This document shows positions 9,704-18,262 of a stretch of 64,000 nt of DNA, piece after piece. The notes beneath the pieces were generated by a model that was not told the DNA's origin, ran no database searches, and saw nothing but the letters and a program-made list of their open reading frames with translations. Origin of the DNA: Caenibius sp. WL (GTDB lineage Bacteria; Pseudomonadota; Alphaproteobacteria; Sphingomonadales; Sphingomonadaceae); assembly GCF_019803445.1 (NCBI RefSeq), contig NZ_CP081844.1:1562501-1626500 (forward strand), in the 5' to 3' direction. Position 1 is the stretch's first letter, and each line of letters starts with the position of its first letter. The position numbers and the translations under genes were made by a program.

Positions 9704-9978
9704 CCACATTTTATCTTACCTTGGGCGCCCTTGCTGTTTCAGCGCTCGCAATCCTGGCTTTATGTATTGGCGATCCAAAACGCCGACGCGCCATGGGCCA
9801 TAGGGACGGTGGCATGAGCTCCGGTCAGCGGTGGGGTCTTGTGGCGACCGCATGCCTACCAAGCTTCACATGCATGGTACTTGGCGATGCAGCCGCCTTT
9901 CTGATGTGGCTTGGTGGGTGTGTGTTGGTCGGCTGGGCTTTAGCAGTGGGGCTTCGCCCCAGCACCGTCAAAAAATAA
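9700..9978 (+). CDS. DUF3325 small inner-membrane protein
   Basis: A 92-residue membrane protein with three hydrophobic segments (about 4-24, 46-64 and 66-86). It begins inside the PepSY stop (ATGA overlap), completing a three-gene coupled unit. The pattern LALCIGDPKRRRAM followed by WGLVATACL and FLMWLGG agrees with the DUF3325 family, which regularly follows PepSY genes beside siderophore receptors. Its molecular role is not known. The frame is confirmed by the overlap and the conserved order; a longer reading in another phase starting at 9217 is an artefact. Confidence 0.8.
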   Translation: MTTFYLTLGALAVSALAILALCIGDPKRRRAMGHRDGGMSSGQRWGLVATACLPSFTCMVLGDAAAFLMWLGGCVLVGWALAVGLRPSTVKK

Positions 9979-10240
9979 GCCTCTGGGCAAAATTATTCGG
10001 GCAACGAACTTCTTCGCCGACAAAGCGGCCATTCGCCAACTCAAAACCGCTTCCTGAAAGCAGCCGTTGGTTCATCTTGTCGCGAAGGGCCTTGATGGGA
10101 CCGCTTTTGAAAGGCAATCACGCTAGCTGGAGGTCCGGAAGGTTGGGGGAAACAGATATCCCACGTCATTTTCCAAATATCAACGAACTTACTAGAGGTT
10201 CGAAACCTTCTTGCTTCCCTTCCGTCAGACAGCTTCACCG

Positions 10241-11161
10241 CTATCCATCGAACTTTTCGAGTAGTGGTAGCTTAGAGATGAATACTGCGGGTTTGATCGC
10301 GGTTGATTGTGATGGGCTCACTCCAGCTAGACGACGGAACGCGACCGAAAAGCTGCTCGGGCTGGAGAAGCCCACGGCGTAGGCGATTTGTTTGATGCTC
10401 AACTCGTCCTGCGCTATCAGGTCTATCGCCTTCCGCATCCGCATGGTTTCGATATATTTGTGCGGTGTGAGCCCTGTGGTTCGCTTGAAAACTGCGTAGA
10501 AATATCCTTCGCTGTATCCTAGGGCATCGGCCAGTTGTTTAATCGACAGGCGCTGGTCGAGCGCGCGTTCAACAAGGCTGCGGATGTGTAGCAGGTCGTC
10601 TTTGCTCAACATGCCGCCGTGGCGTAAACTGTCGGCCTTGGGGATGCCGTGGAAATATCTGGCAAGTTCGACCAGAATGACCTCTGAAAGCGAACTGACG
10701 ATAACGTCCGAAGCGAAGCTGGGCGCGCGGATCTCGTTATAAATTCGGCGCAATATGTCTCTGATGGTGCTGCTGGACAAATCCCGGCAGGCTTGCAGGT
10801 GCCGTTGAGTCCAGTCGCCGCCAATTCGGGTGACGCTATCGAAGTGATCGGGAGCAAAGCGACAGGCGATACCTGATGCCACCCCACGTCCTGCTATAGA
10901 GGTGCCCCAGGGAATCTGCGCTGGAACATAGGACAGGGCATCGCAAGGGGCATGGGTCGGCCCGGCGGACCCAACGTATCGCCAACTGGATTGCAGCGAG
11001 CCGACGTTGCTCATTTCAGCACCGATAGTGTGTTCATCGTTTATGCCGTTGTCTTGCACCACTTGCTGTATGGGTTTGCGGGCGTCCATGATGTCAATGG
11101 TAACATGCGGAAAAGCGTAGGTCGCCGACACCCATCTGACTTGTCGGATTACTGCCGCCAT
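10241..11161 (-). CDS. AraC family transcriptional regulator (divergent from SDR-monooxygenase operon)
   Basis: A 306-residue regulator with a C-terminal AraC/XylS double helix-turn-helix at about 190-290. LSIKQLADALGYSEGYFYAV is the first unit and LSIKQIAYAVGFSSPSSFSV the second. The N-terminal 180 residues form an effector domain I do not recognise. The start has GGGAGGATC upstream. It is divergent from the SDR-luciferase-like-TonB receptor operon with about 280 bases between, so it probably activates that operon on sensing its substrate. Confidence 0.9.
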   Translation of the reverse strand: MAAVIRQVRWVSATYAFPHVTIDIMDARKPIQQVVQDNGINDEHTIGAEMSNVGSLQSSWRYVGSAGPTHAPCDALSYVPAQIPWGTSIAGRGVASGIACRFAPDHFDSVTRIGGDWTQRHLQACRDLSSSTIRDILRRIYNEIRAPSFASDVIVSSLSEVILVELARYFHGIPKADSLRHGGMLSKDDLLHIRSLVERALDQRLSIKQLADALGYSEGYFYAVFKRTTGLTPHKYIETMRMRKAIDLIAQDELSIKQIAYAVGFSSPSSFSVAFRRLAGVSPSQSTAIKPAVFISKLPLLEKFDG

Positions 11162-11443
11162 TCGCTGATCCTCCCTCGTATTCCTTTCTGCCGCCTTGTT
11201 GTCCGGGGCACATCGCAGATCGCGATAATCGTCGGCAGTTTAAAAGAAACGGCGCGCATGTTGAATAGCTAACGCTGTCGATCTGGGCCTCAGCGCAGGA
11301 ATATGAGAAAATCGAAAGCAAAAGCAGCCCGATCTGAGAATCCCTAATGTCAATCTGCACGACGGACATGGTGATGCTGCCTATGCGTCTCCTCTCGCCA
11401 ACGCTGGCTGTGCGTTGGGTGTGAAAGGACAGGGAGATTCAAT

Positions 11444-12208
11444 ATGGCGCAACAAGAGCGGGTCGCGCTGATCACGGGCGGAGTGGGGGACATCGGGCAG
11501 GCGATTGCCCGGCGCCTGCGCGTGCAGGGGTTGCGTATCGTACTACTTGATCTCGTGCCCCAAATGGATGGGCGTGCCGTCGCGGCCGCGCTAGGTGAAG
11601 GCATAACCTACCGCCAATGCGACGTCACCGACCGTGCGCAAGTCGAAGCGGCTTTTGCTGAAGAAGAGCAGATTTACGTCGCGATCGCCAATGCCGGGGT
11701 CGTGCTCGGCGATCAATTCCTCAGCGTAAGTGAGGAAAGCTGGCACACGACAATGGAGGTCAACCTCACCGGGACGTTCCATATCGCGCAAGTTGCGGCA
11801 AAGCGCATGGTCCAGCAAAGCCGCGACGTGAATGGTGTTCGCGGCAAGGTGCTCTTCACGGGATCGTGGACGCAAAATCGTCCTTGTCCGCGTTCAGCGA
11901 TTTACGGGGCGAGCAAGGCCGGGGTTCAGATGCTGGCACAATGCATGGCGCAGGAACTCGCTGACGAAGGTGTCTTGGTCAACGTGGTTGCACCGGGTGC
12001 CGTCGATGGCGGGATCACCCGGCGAACCTATGCCCAGAACGCCGGGTTTCGTGAGCAAATGGCCGGCATGGTGCCGCTAAAGACATTGCAGCCGGTCGAC
12101 AGTGTGGCCGGGGCCTTCGCTTATCTTTGCTCTTCCGATGCCGACCACATGACGGGTTCGACGATGGTCGTCGATGGCGGGCTGAGCCTGCTTAGCTGCC
12201 AGGTCTGA
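11444..12208 (+). CDS. SDR family oxidoreductase
   Basis: A 254-residue short-chain dehydrogenase. The cofactor motif is TGGVGDIG (residues 11-18), with NAG in the middle, a serine in FTGSW, the catalytic YGASK motif and a C-terminal VVDGGLS. A strong AGGGAG lies before the ATG. It is the first gene of an operon with a luciferase-like monooxygenase and a TonB receptor. An alcohol-to-ketone oxidation that prepares a substrate for the flavin monooxygenase is a reasonable inference; the substrate is not known. Confidence 0.92.
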   Translation: MAQQERVALITGGVGDIGQAIARRLRVQGLRIVLLDLVPQMDGRAVAAALGEGITYRQCDVTDRAQVEAAFAEEEQIYVAIANAGVVLGDQFLSVSEESWHTTMEVNLTGTFHIAQVAAKRMVQQSRDVNGVRGKVLFTGSWTQNRPCPRSAIYGASKAGVQMLAQCMAQELADEGVLVNVVAPGAVDGGITRRTYAQNAGFREQMAGMVPLKTLQPVDSVAGAFAYLCSSDADHMTGSTMVVDGGLSLLSCQV

Positions 12209-12253
12209 TTGTTGGCCCGACTTTTGCGGGCGGCTAGTTTTCGGGAATTTTCC

Positions 12254-13435
12254 ATGAGCCATTTTCGGCCGGACTGTATGAAGTTCGGTGCCTTTATCGC
12301 GCCCTATCACGGGATTGCGGACAATGTGACGCTGACGATCGAGCGTGACATGGAACTGGTTGAGCTGATGGAGCGGCTCGACTTTGATGAAGCCTGGATC
12401 GGCGAACATCATTCAGCAGGTTTCGAACCCATTGCGTCGCCCGAAGTCTTTATCGCCGCCGTTGCGGAGCGGACCCGGCGGATCAGGCTGGGCACCGGGG
12501 TCAGTTCGCTGACCTATCACCACCCGCTGATTTTGGCGGACCGAATCGTGCAGCTTGATCACCAGACACGGGGGCGAATTATGTTGGGGGCTGGTCCGGG
12601 ACAACTGCCCTCCGACGCCGCCATGCTTGGTATCGATCCCGCACGTCAGCGTGACATGATGGGGGCGGCACTCGAAGCGATTGTTGATCTTCTCGATGGT
12701 AAGGTCGTCACGCGTGATGAGGGGTGGTTCACCTTGCGCGATGCTCGCTTGCAAGTGCTGCCCTATCAGCAGCCACGGATGGAAGTGGCGGTGGCCTGTG
12801 CGGTTACACCGAATGGCCCGGTTACCGCTGGCCGAATGGGGGCGGCCATGCTTTCTGTGGCAGCCTCAAGCGGTGCGGGATTCGCTACACTCCCCGATCA
12901 CTGGCGCATCTGCGAAAAGGTTGCGCAGGAAAGTGGCCGTGCCGTGCACCGCAACAACTGGCGGATCGTGGCCCCGATCCACATTGCCGAAACGCGCGAA
13001 CAGGCGATGGCGGATGTCGCCGCCGGAATCATGCCCAACGTGCTAGACTATCTCCGAAAACTGGGTGTGCAGATGCCCTGTCTGGAGGGAATCGAAAGCG
13101 CGGAAGACGCTGTTCGGTCATGGTGCGGCAACACCTGGGGCACATTTGGCCGTCTGACCTGCGGAACGCCGGACGACGTTGTGGAATGCATCGAAGGCAT
13201 GCTCGATCAATCGGGCGGCTTCGGGACGTTCCTGCTGCTGGCGCACAATGCGGCCAATTGGGACGCTACCTGCAAAAGCTACGAGCTGTTCGCACGGTAC
13301 GTGATGCCAAGGTTCCAAAACCGCGATCGCCGCGCGGAATCGCTCGCCTGGGTCTCAACCCACAGCGTGGACCTGATCGGGTCCGTCGCGGCAGCAACCC
13401 GCAACGCGCTCGATCAGCACAAAAACCGTCTGTGA
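12254..13435 (+). CDS. Luciferase-like flavin monooxygenase (limonene monooxygenase-like)
   Basis: A bacterial luciferase-family (LLM) protein of about 393 residues. Typical blocks are KFGAFIAPYHG, DEAWIGEHHSAG, TRRIRLGTGVSSL, HHPLILADRI and GRIMLGAGPGQLP. The family uses reduced FMN supplied by a reductase to insert oxygen. Length and the EHH-type N-terminal block resemble limonene 1,2-monooxygenase and related terpene or cyclic-ketone oxygenases, but the substrate cannot be read from sequence. No flavin reductase gene is in the window. I chose the ATG at 12254; a TTG right after the SDR stop (12209) and an ATG at 12278 are alternatives. Confidence 0.88.
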   Translation: MSHFRPDCMKFGAFIAPYHGIADNVTLTIERDMELVELMERLDFDEAWIGEHHSAGFEPIASPEVFIAAVAERTRRIRLGTGVSSLTYHHPLILADRIVQLDHQTRGRIMLGAGPGQLPSDAAMLGIDPARQRDMMGAALEAIVDLLDGKVVTRDEGWFTLRDARLQVLPYQQPRMEVAVACAVTPNGPVTAGRMGAAMLSVAASSGAGFATLPDHWRICEKVAQESGRAVHRNNWRIVAPIHIAETREQAMADVAAGIMPNVLDYLRKLGVQMPCLEGIESAEDAVRSWCGNTWGTFGRLTCGTPDDVVECIEGMLDQSGGFGTFLLLAHNAANWDATCKSYELFARYVMPRFQNRDRRAESLAWVSTHSVDLIGSVAAATRNALDQHKNRL

Positions 13436-13496
13436 TCCGACACTGGCCCCGCAGAAACGGACAACCGATCAACATAATATAATTAAAGGTGGGAAG

Positions 13497-16037
13497 ATGA
13501 AGACCGCGAAAATTGCGCTTTTGAGTGGAGTGGCTCTGCTCTCTTTTGGGTCCGCTGCACAAGCACAGGATGCATCGGAAGTCAGTGAAGCCGGAATTGC
13601 CGACATTGTCGTGACAGCGCAGAAGCGCGGCGAAAATCTTCAGCGAATGCCGGTGGCCATTTCGGCGTTCACATCCGAACAGCTCGACTTGCAAGGCATC
13701 TCCGAAACCAAGGACTTGTCAGCCATTGCGCCCAACGTCGCGGTACTCGGCGGGACGACCAACGCCACCGCATCGGTGGTGACAATCCGGGGCATCCCGA
13801 CGTCTTCGGATGAATCGATGGGTTACGATTCTCCTATCGGGATCTATGTCGATGGCGTCTATCTGGCACGCAGCGCGGCGTCTTCATTCGAAGTGGCGGA
13901 TATCGAGCGGGTGGAAGTTCTAAGAGGCCCACAGGGAACCTTGTTCGGGCGCAACACCACCGGCGGTGCAGTCAACTTCGTGACCAAACGGCCGACTGAA
14001 GACTTCAACCTGTCATTGCGTGCCGGAATCGGCAATTTCGACCAGCGCGTGCTGCGCGGCGTTATCAACACCGGGACGATCGCCGGGATTGCTCGGTCCT
14101 CGTTGTCCTATCTCTACAAATCGCGGGACGGGGTGGTCGACAATCTCTTGCAGCCCGACCGGCTCGACCCTGGCGCAGCGTCCACGCACAGCCTGCGCTG
14201 GGCGCTGTCGATCGATTTGGCGGACAATGTGACGTTGGCCAACGCGTTCGATTGGGCCCGGATCAAAAGCGTGTCGGCCTTTCAGCAACTGGTCGGCGTG
14301 GGCAATGGCAACGTCAGCGATTTCCCTGCCACTATGACGATCGGCGGCAACGTCTTCCCCAAGGTGCAGCCCGCCAATGTTCTTGGTTATCTGCAAAGTG
14401 CGACATCAGGCGAAGCGGAATGCGGATCGCCGCTGTCACAGATGTCCAGGACTTGGCGTAGCCGTGTTTGCAACAATTCCAGCAGACCATCGGTCGACAA
14501 GGTCTGGGGGAACATGACTCGCCTGGAGGCAAATCTGGATACTGTGACTCTGCGATCGACCACAGCCATCCGCTGGTGGCGAAACACCCTTTTGTCGAAC
14601 GATCTTGATGGATTGGGTACAGTGCGCGGGCCCGCCTTCACGCAAGATAGTCTGCTCAACGGCATGCCGATCGCGGTGCTGAACCAGATCTCCGGTTTGA
14701 CCCCGGAGGCACGCGCCGCCTTGGCAGCCGCAGCGGTTCCGACGACCACGCAGGATCTGTTTGAAATCACCGACAAGCGGCGACATCATCAGTTCAGCCA
14801 GGAACTGGAAGTGGTCTCGCGCTCGGGCGGGGCATTCGAATGGGTTCTCGGCGGCTTCTTCTTCAAGGAAAAGGGTCGCGAATATAACCCCCAGCATTAC
14901 GCCTATGTCCTTGATACCGACGCGATCTTCTCAGAAGCCAGTTTCGGGGCGCTTGCACCGGAGTTGCGTGCGGGCAATCCAGCGCGCTTCCGCGCGATGG
15001 CGGTTCCTTCGGCATTAGGTTACACCGCCAGCACGCGATCCTATGCGATCTACGGACAGGGAACGTGGCGCCCAGGTGGGCCCGGCGGCCGTATTGGCGT
15101 AACCCTCGGGCTGCGTCATTCCTGGGATTCCAAGACGTTGGCGGTGTTCCAAAACGGCATTGCACCGTTTGAGCCAGAAGACCTAGCGCGCAATCGCGGG
15201 ACGAAGAAGTTCCGCGCGTTAACCGGCAACCTGTCTATCGATTTTCGCGCGACGGACGACATCAATCTCTATGCCCGAGTTGCACGTGGCTATCGGTCGG
15301 GTGGGTTCGATGCTCGCCAGGACACGTCGCAGCTCGCTTTAGCGCCGTTCAATTCGGAAAAAATCTGGTCGTACGAAGTGGGTGCGAAGGCCAAGTTGGG
15401 CAACCGCGTGCGGATCAATTCTGCGTTCTTTTACAACATCTATAGCGATCAATTCGTGACCGTTCCGGTGCCAGTGGGTGAAGGCCAAAGCTTTGGCAGC
15501 ATTGTCGTCAACGCGGGCAAGACGCGGTACTATGGCTTTGAAGTGGACGGCAAGGCGCTAATCGCCGATGGTTTCGAACTCGATGGGGCGTTCGGATACG
15601 TAAAGGCCGACCCGGTGACATATCTGGCTGGTGATATCGCGCATCAGCCGCACAATGTCGCCTCGGTAATTAAACTGAACTATGCGCCGAAAGTGACGGC
15701 GAGTGCCGGGGCAAGCTATCGCTATGATCTTGGAGGCAGCCAACTCTTGTTCCGATTGGGATACGCTTATACCTCATCGTTCTATATGTTCGGGAACCCG
15801 CTGACAGCGCCGTTTTCACAAGCCACTAAAGGTGATGCGCGAGGGCTGCTTGATGGGCAAATTCGCTTGGATCGGATCAATCTTGGCGGTGGCGAGCTGA
15901 GCGTCACACTCTGGGCGAAAAACCTAACGAACAGGCACTATGCCAGCCGCGCGGTGGATTTTGGCCAGCTTGGCTTCTCGACGGTTAGCTTTGGTGATCC
16001 CCGTACGTTTGGTTTGACCCTCGACGGCAAGTTCTAA
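13497..16037 (+). CDS. TonB-dependent receptor
   Basis: An 846-residue outer-membrane receptor with a clear signal peptide (KIALLSGVALLSFGSAAQAQ), a TonB-box-like DIVVTAQKRGE, a plug (SVVTIRGIP, VYLARSAASSFE, VEVLRGPQGTLFGRNTTGGA) and a long barrel ending in Phe. AAGGTGGGAAG precedes the ATG. It is 61 bases after the monooxygenase, so it probably belongs to the same operon and imports that pathway's hydrophobic substrate. A Cys pair in the loop region around residues 305-325 (EAECG, RVCNNS) may form a surface disulfide. Confidence 0.93.
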   Translation: MKTAKIALLSGVALLSFGSAAQAQDASEVSEAGIADIVVTAQKRGENLQRMPVAISAFTSEQLDLQGISETKDLSAIAPNVAVLGGTTNATASVVTIRGIPTSSDESMGYDSPIGIYVDGVYLARSAASSFEVADIERVEVLRGPQGTLFGRNTTGGAVNFVTKRPTEDFNLSLRAGIGNFDQRVLRGVINTGTIAGIARSSLSYLYKSRDGVVDNLLQPDRLDPGAASTHSLRWALSIDLADNVTLANAFDWARIKSVSAFQQLVGVGNGNVSDFPATMTIGGNVFPKVQPANVLGYLQSATSGEAECGSPLSQMSRTWRSRVCNNSSRPSVDKVWGNMTRLEANLDTVTLRSTTAIRWWRNTLLSNDLDGLGTVRGPAFTQDSLLNGMPIAVLNQISGLTPEARAALAAAAVPTTTQDLFEITDKRRHHQFSQELEVVSRSGGAFEWVLGGFFFKEKGREYNPQHYAYVLDTDAIFSEASFGALAPELRAGNPARFRAMAVPSALGYTASTRSYAIYGQGTWRPGGPGGRIGVTLGLRHSWDSKTLAVFQNGIAPFEPEDLARNRGTKKFRALTGNLSIDFRATDDINLYARVARGYRSGGFDARQDTSQLALAPFNSEKIWSYEVGAKAKLGNRVRINSAFFYNIYSDQFVTVPVPVGEGQSFGSIVVNAGKTRYYGFEVDGKALIADGFELDGAFGYVKADPVTYLAGDIAHQPHNVASVIKLNYAPKVTASAGASYRYDLGGSQLLFRLGYAYTSSFYMFGNPLTAPFSQATKGDARGLLDGQIRLDRINLGGGELSVTLWAKNLTNRHYASRAVDFGQLGFSTVSFGDPRTFGLTLDGKF

Positions 16038-16331
16038 GTGGGGACGGCCGAACAAAGGTCATTCATATCGATCGAGGCCTAAGGGGCAGGGCTCGGACAT
16101 GTACTTCTGGGCCCTGACGTATTTCATGGTAGGGCGTCGTCAACGCGAACGAATCTGATTGGCTGAGCAGCAACTAAGATATGTCAACGGCAGCTTCGTT
16201 GGCGTGTCCGGAATCGCAGCCTTCTTTGTAGATCCGGATATAGCAACCCTCGCAATAAGGTGACAGGGAGGGAAGCCGTCGAAGATTGCGTTCAGTCGGC
16301 TTCCCAAACAAGCTGAAAAGCTGACGTGCAC
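16038..16331. other. Intergenic region after receptor, no gene seen
   Basis: There are 294 bases between the receptor stop and the recombinase remnant, and I see no supported gene. A short inverted repeat (CAGGGC/GCCCTG, 16086-16116 region) could act as a weak terminator. Composition is relatively AT-rich, like the rest of the island. Confidence 0.4.
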
Positions 16332-16740
16332 TCAAATTTCGATTCTTTCAGACAAGGTCAACGCATCATCGACGTCAACACCCAAATAGCGCACTGTATT
16401 TCAATATTGGTATGACCTAGCAATACTGCACGGCGCGCAGGTTTCCCGTTGACTTGTATTAGCGATGCCTTCGTTCAGCGCAGTGAATGGGTCCATACTC
16501 TCGCTGGTCGAGGCCGACGGTTGAAACACATTCATCAACCAATCGAGCATATGCGGTGTGCTCAGGTGTCCGAGGTATTCTACACGGCTTGGGAAGAGGG
16601 AGTCGCGGACGTTGCCGCGACGTCGCTAACCACGCTGAGGCTGTTTCCAGCTTCCGTCATTATCTCGAACTGCACAGGTCGGCCGGTCTTCTGTCGGTAT
16701 CTGCCTACCCCTGCTCAAACGCAGCGAACTCGAAAGCGGT
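16332..16740 (-). pseudogene. Tyrosine recombinase (integrase) remnant, multiply frameshifted
   Basis: Reading the minus strand while switching frames recovers an ordered integrase C-terminal domain. The pieces, in order, are RQKTGRPVQFEI, SLFPSRV, HLST, YARLVDECVSTVGLD, REYG, HSLR followed by a stop and TKASLI, YKSTGNLRAVQ, LLGHTNIE, and NTVRYLGVDVDDAL. These include the catalytic-domain HxLRR box (its second Arg codon is now TGA), the LLGHT box and the active-site Tyr in TVRYLG. At least four single-base losses and one stop are needed, so it is inactive. The 5' limit is uncertain; weak similarity fades near 16740. It lies 214 bases from the 3' end of tRNA-Phe. Confidence 0.75.
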
Positions 16741-16953
16741 GCGTGTGTGATCGGGATTGCCTCGCTCTGTAAACCCCATCGCGCGACTTCATGACGCGTA
16801 TCGGGAGAATTTCCGCATAGTCCCCTACGAATTCGCACTTGAGCTGTAAGTGGATGGCCAAGGATGAGGCAGGCTCACCTGGCTTGGATAAAGCTAGGAT
16901 TCTGCCGTTTTCCAAGCTTCTCTAGAAGCCTCTGGATGTCATCGGAAAGGGAA

Positions 16954-17029
16954 TGGTGCCCAAGGGCGGAATCGAACCACCGACACTGCGATTTTCAGTC
17001 GCATGCTCTACCAACTGAGCTACTTGGGC
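16954..17029 (-). tRNA. tRNA-Phe (GAA), CCA encoded
   Basis: It folds as a 76-base tRNA. The acceptor arm is GCCCAAG/CTTGGGC, with a GCTC/GAGC D-arm, anticodon stem TGCGA/TCGCA, loop CTGAAAA (anticodon GAA), T-arm GGTGG/CCGCC with TTCGATT, discriminator A and genomically encoded CCA. Its 3' end points toward the low-GC island at lower coordinates, the usual geometry for an integrase target site. Confidence 0.97.
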
Positions 17030-17114
17030 ATTGCTTCGAACGGGTTCCGAAAGGAACCGTTGAGCGGTTGGAGGCGCGCCTATGGCGTGGCGCGGCGCGC
17101 TTGGCAAGGGGGAA

Positions 17115-17291
17115 TTATCGTTCTTTGTCGAGTTCGTCCGGAGAAGCGGGTGGACCGGGCAGGGCGTAGCCGTCGTTGAACCATTGCGCGAGGTCGCGAT
17201 CACGGCAGCGCGAGGAGCAGAACGGGGTGAATTGCTCCACCCGCGGGCGTTTGCAGATGGGGCAGCGCTTCTGTTTGAGCTGGTCGGTCAT
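17115..17291 (-). CDS. yacG: DNA gyrase inhibitor YacG-like zinc ribbon protein
   Basis: A 58-residue protein with a four-cysteine zinc ribbon: CPIC at residues 10-13 and CSSRC at 25-29, followed by RDLAQWFNDGYALPGP. This is the YacG (DUF329) signature; the E. coli protein binds and inhibits gyrase. Its start overlaps the stop of the RNase gene (ATGA), so the two are translationally coupled. A longer reading upstream in the same frame is an artefact of GC-rich coding sequence. Confidence 0.92.
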   Translation of the reverse strand: MTDQLKQKRCPICKRPRVEQFTPFCSSRCRDRDLAQWFNDGYALPGPPASPDELDKER

Positions 17292-18262
17292 AAGGCGACG
17301 GCCTGCGCGAATCCGGCTTCGAGCGCAAGCGCGGGATCGTTGGCCAGGCGAATTTCGCGCCCGGTGCGCCGGGCCAGTTCCGCGATCCGGGAATCGGTGA
17401 GGTGGGCCCGCAGCGCCGGATGGCCGGTGAGCAGGATCGCGCCGGGATCGGCGATTCCTTCCGCCCGGCGCAGCAGCAGGCGCGCGGCGGCGGCGGCGCG
17501 GTGGCGCTGGAGCCGATGGAGCAGCGAGGGACGTTCCAGACGGGCGACGATCTGCACGAAGCCGAAGCCGTTCATCGCCGTGCGTTCGTGCGCCCATCCG
17601 GTCAGCGCATCCTCCAGCGCGGCATCGACCGCCCGCCGGTCCGCCTTGTCGGGCAGGGTGGGGAAATCGATGCCGAGCGAACCGCCAAGATCGAATCGCC
17701 GGATCGCCCCGGCAATCGCGGGGATCGCGGCCAGACACAGCGCCCGCGCGGGCAGGGCGCCGTCGATATCGACCAGCGTCATCGCGGGTGTGGGGGAAAG
17801 GTGCAGCATGCCGCCGTCGAACGCGATTTCGCCGCTGAACGCTTCGGCGGCCAGGTCGTCCCAGCCGGATACGGGGAAGCGGTGCACGCGCCGCACGCTG
17901 TGTCCTTTGGCTTCCAGCGCGGCGAGGAGATCGGGTGCGGGGCGGAGCGATTTGTCGGCCGGGCGGGCATGGGCGAGCTTGGTGCGGCCGGTTTCGGCAA
18001 TGGCGGCGCGGATCACTTCCAGCCGCAGCGTGGCGCCTTCGCTCGCGCTTTTGGGCAGGCGGTCGACCAGGGCTTCCTCGCCGCTGGCGAAACGGGCGGT
18101 GCCGCGCGTACTGCCCCCCGCGCGGGCGATCAGCCGCGCATTTTCCACCTGTCCGGCGGTCAGACTGCCGGGCCAGTGGAGCCGGGCGGCCACGATGGTG
18201 TCACCGGCGAGGCGGATCGCGCGTTGTTCGGCGATCCCATCCTCGATCAGCCACTCAGCCAA
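17288..18262 (-). CDS. RNase E/G-family ribonuclease, short form
   Basis: A 324-residue protein related to the catalytic domain of RNase E/G. The block AMTLVDIDGALP carries the metal-binding Asp residues typical of that family, and LRLEVIRAAIAETGRTKLAHA sits upstream. It lacks the C-terminal scaffold and zinc-link region of RNase E and shows no obvious S1 domain at the N-terminus, so it is a reduced version. It lies in an apparent infA-maf-RNase-yacG operon, an arrangement seen in other alphaproteobacteria. It overlaps the end of maf by eight bases and the start of yacG by four. The RNA target is unknown. Confidence 0.8.
   Translation of the reverse strand: MAEWLIEDGIAEQRAIRLAGDTIVAARLHWPGSLTAGQVENARLIARAGGSTRGTARFASGEEALVDRLPKSASEGATLRLEVIRAAIAETGRTKLAHARPADKSLRPAPDLLAALEAKGHSVRRVHRFPVSGWDDLAAEAFSGEIAFDGGMLHLSPTPAMTLVDIDGALPARALCLAAIPAIAGAIRRFDLGGSLGIDFPTLPDKADRRAVDAALEDALTGWAHERTAMNGFGFVQIVARLERPSLLHRLQRHRAAAAARLLLRRAEGIADPGAILLTGHPALRAHLTDSRIAELARRTGREIRLANDPALALEAGFAQAVAL

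Noticed and set aside
9217-9978. 253-codon plus-strand frame overlapping the end of the PepSY gene
   Set aside because: The first two thirds are an out-of-phase shadow. Only the last 92 codons, starting at 9700 in the ATGA overlap, form the DUF3325-type protein.
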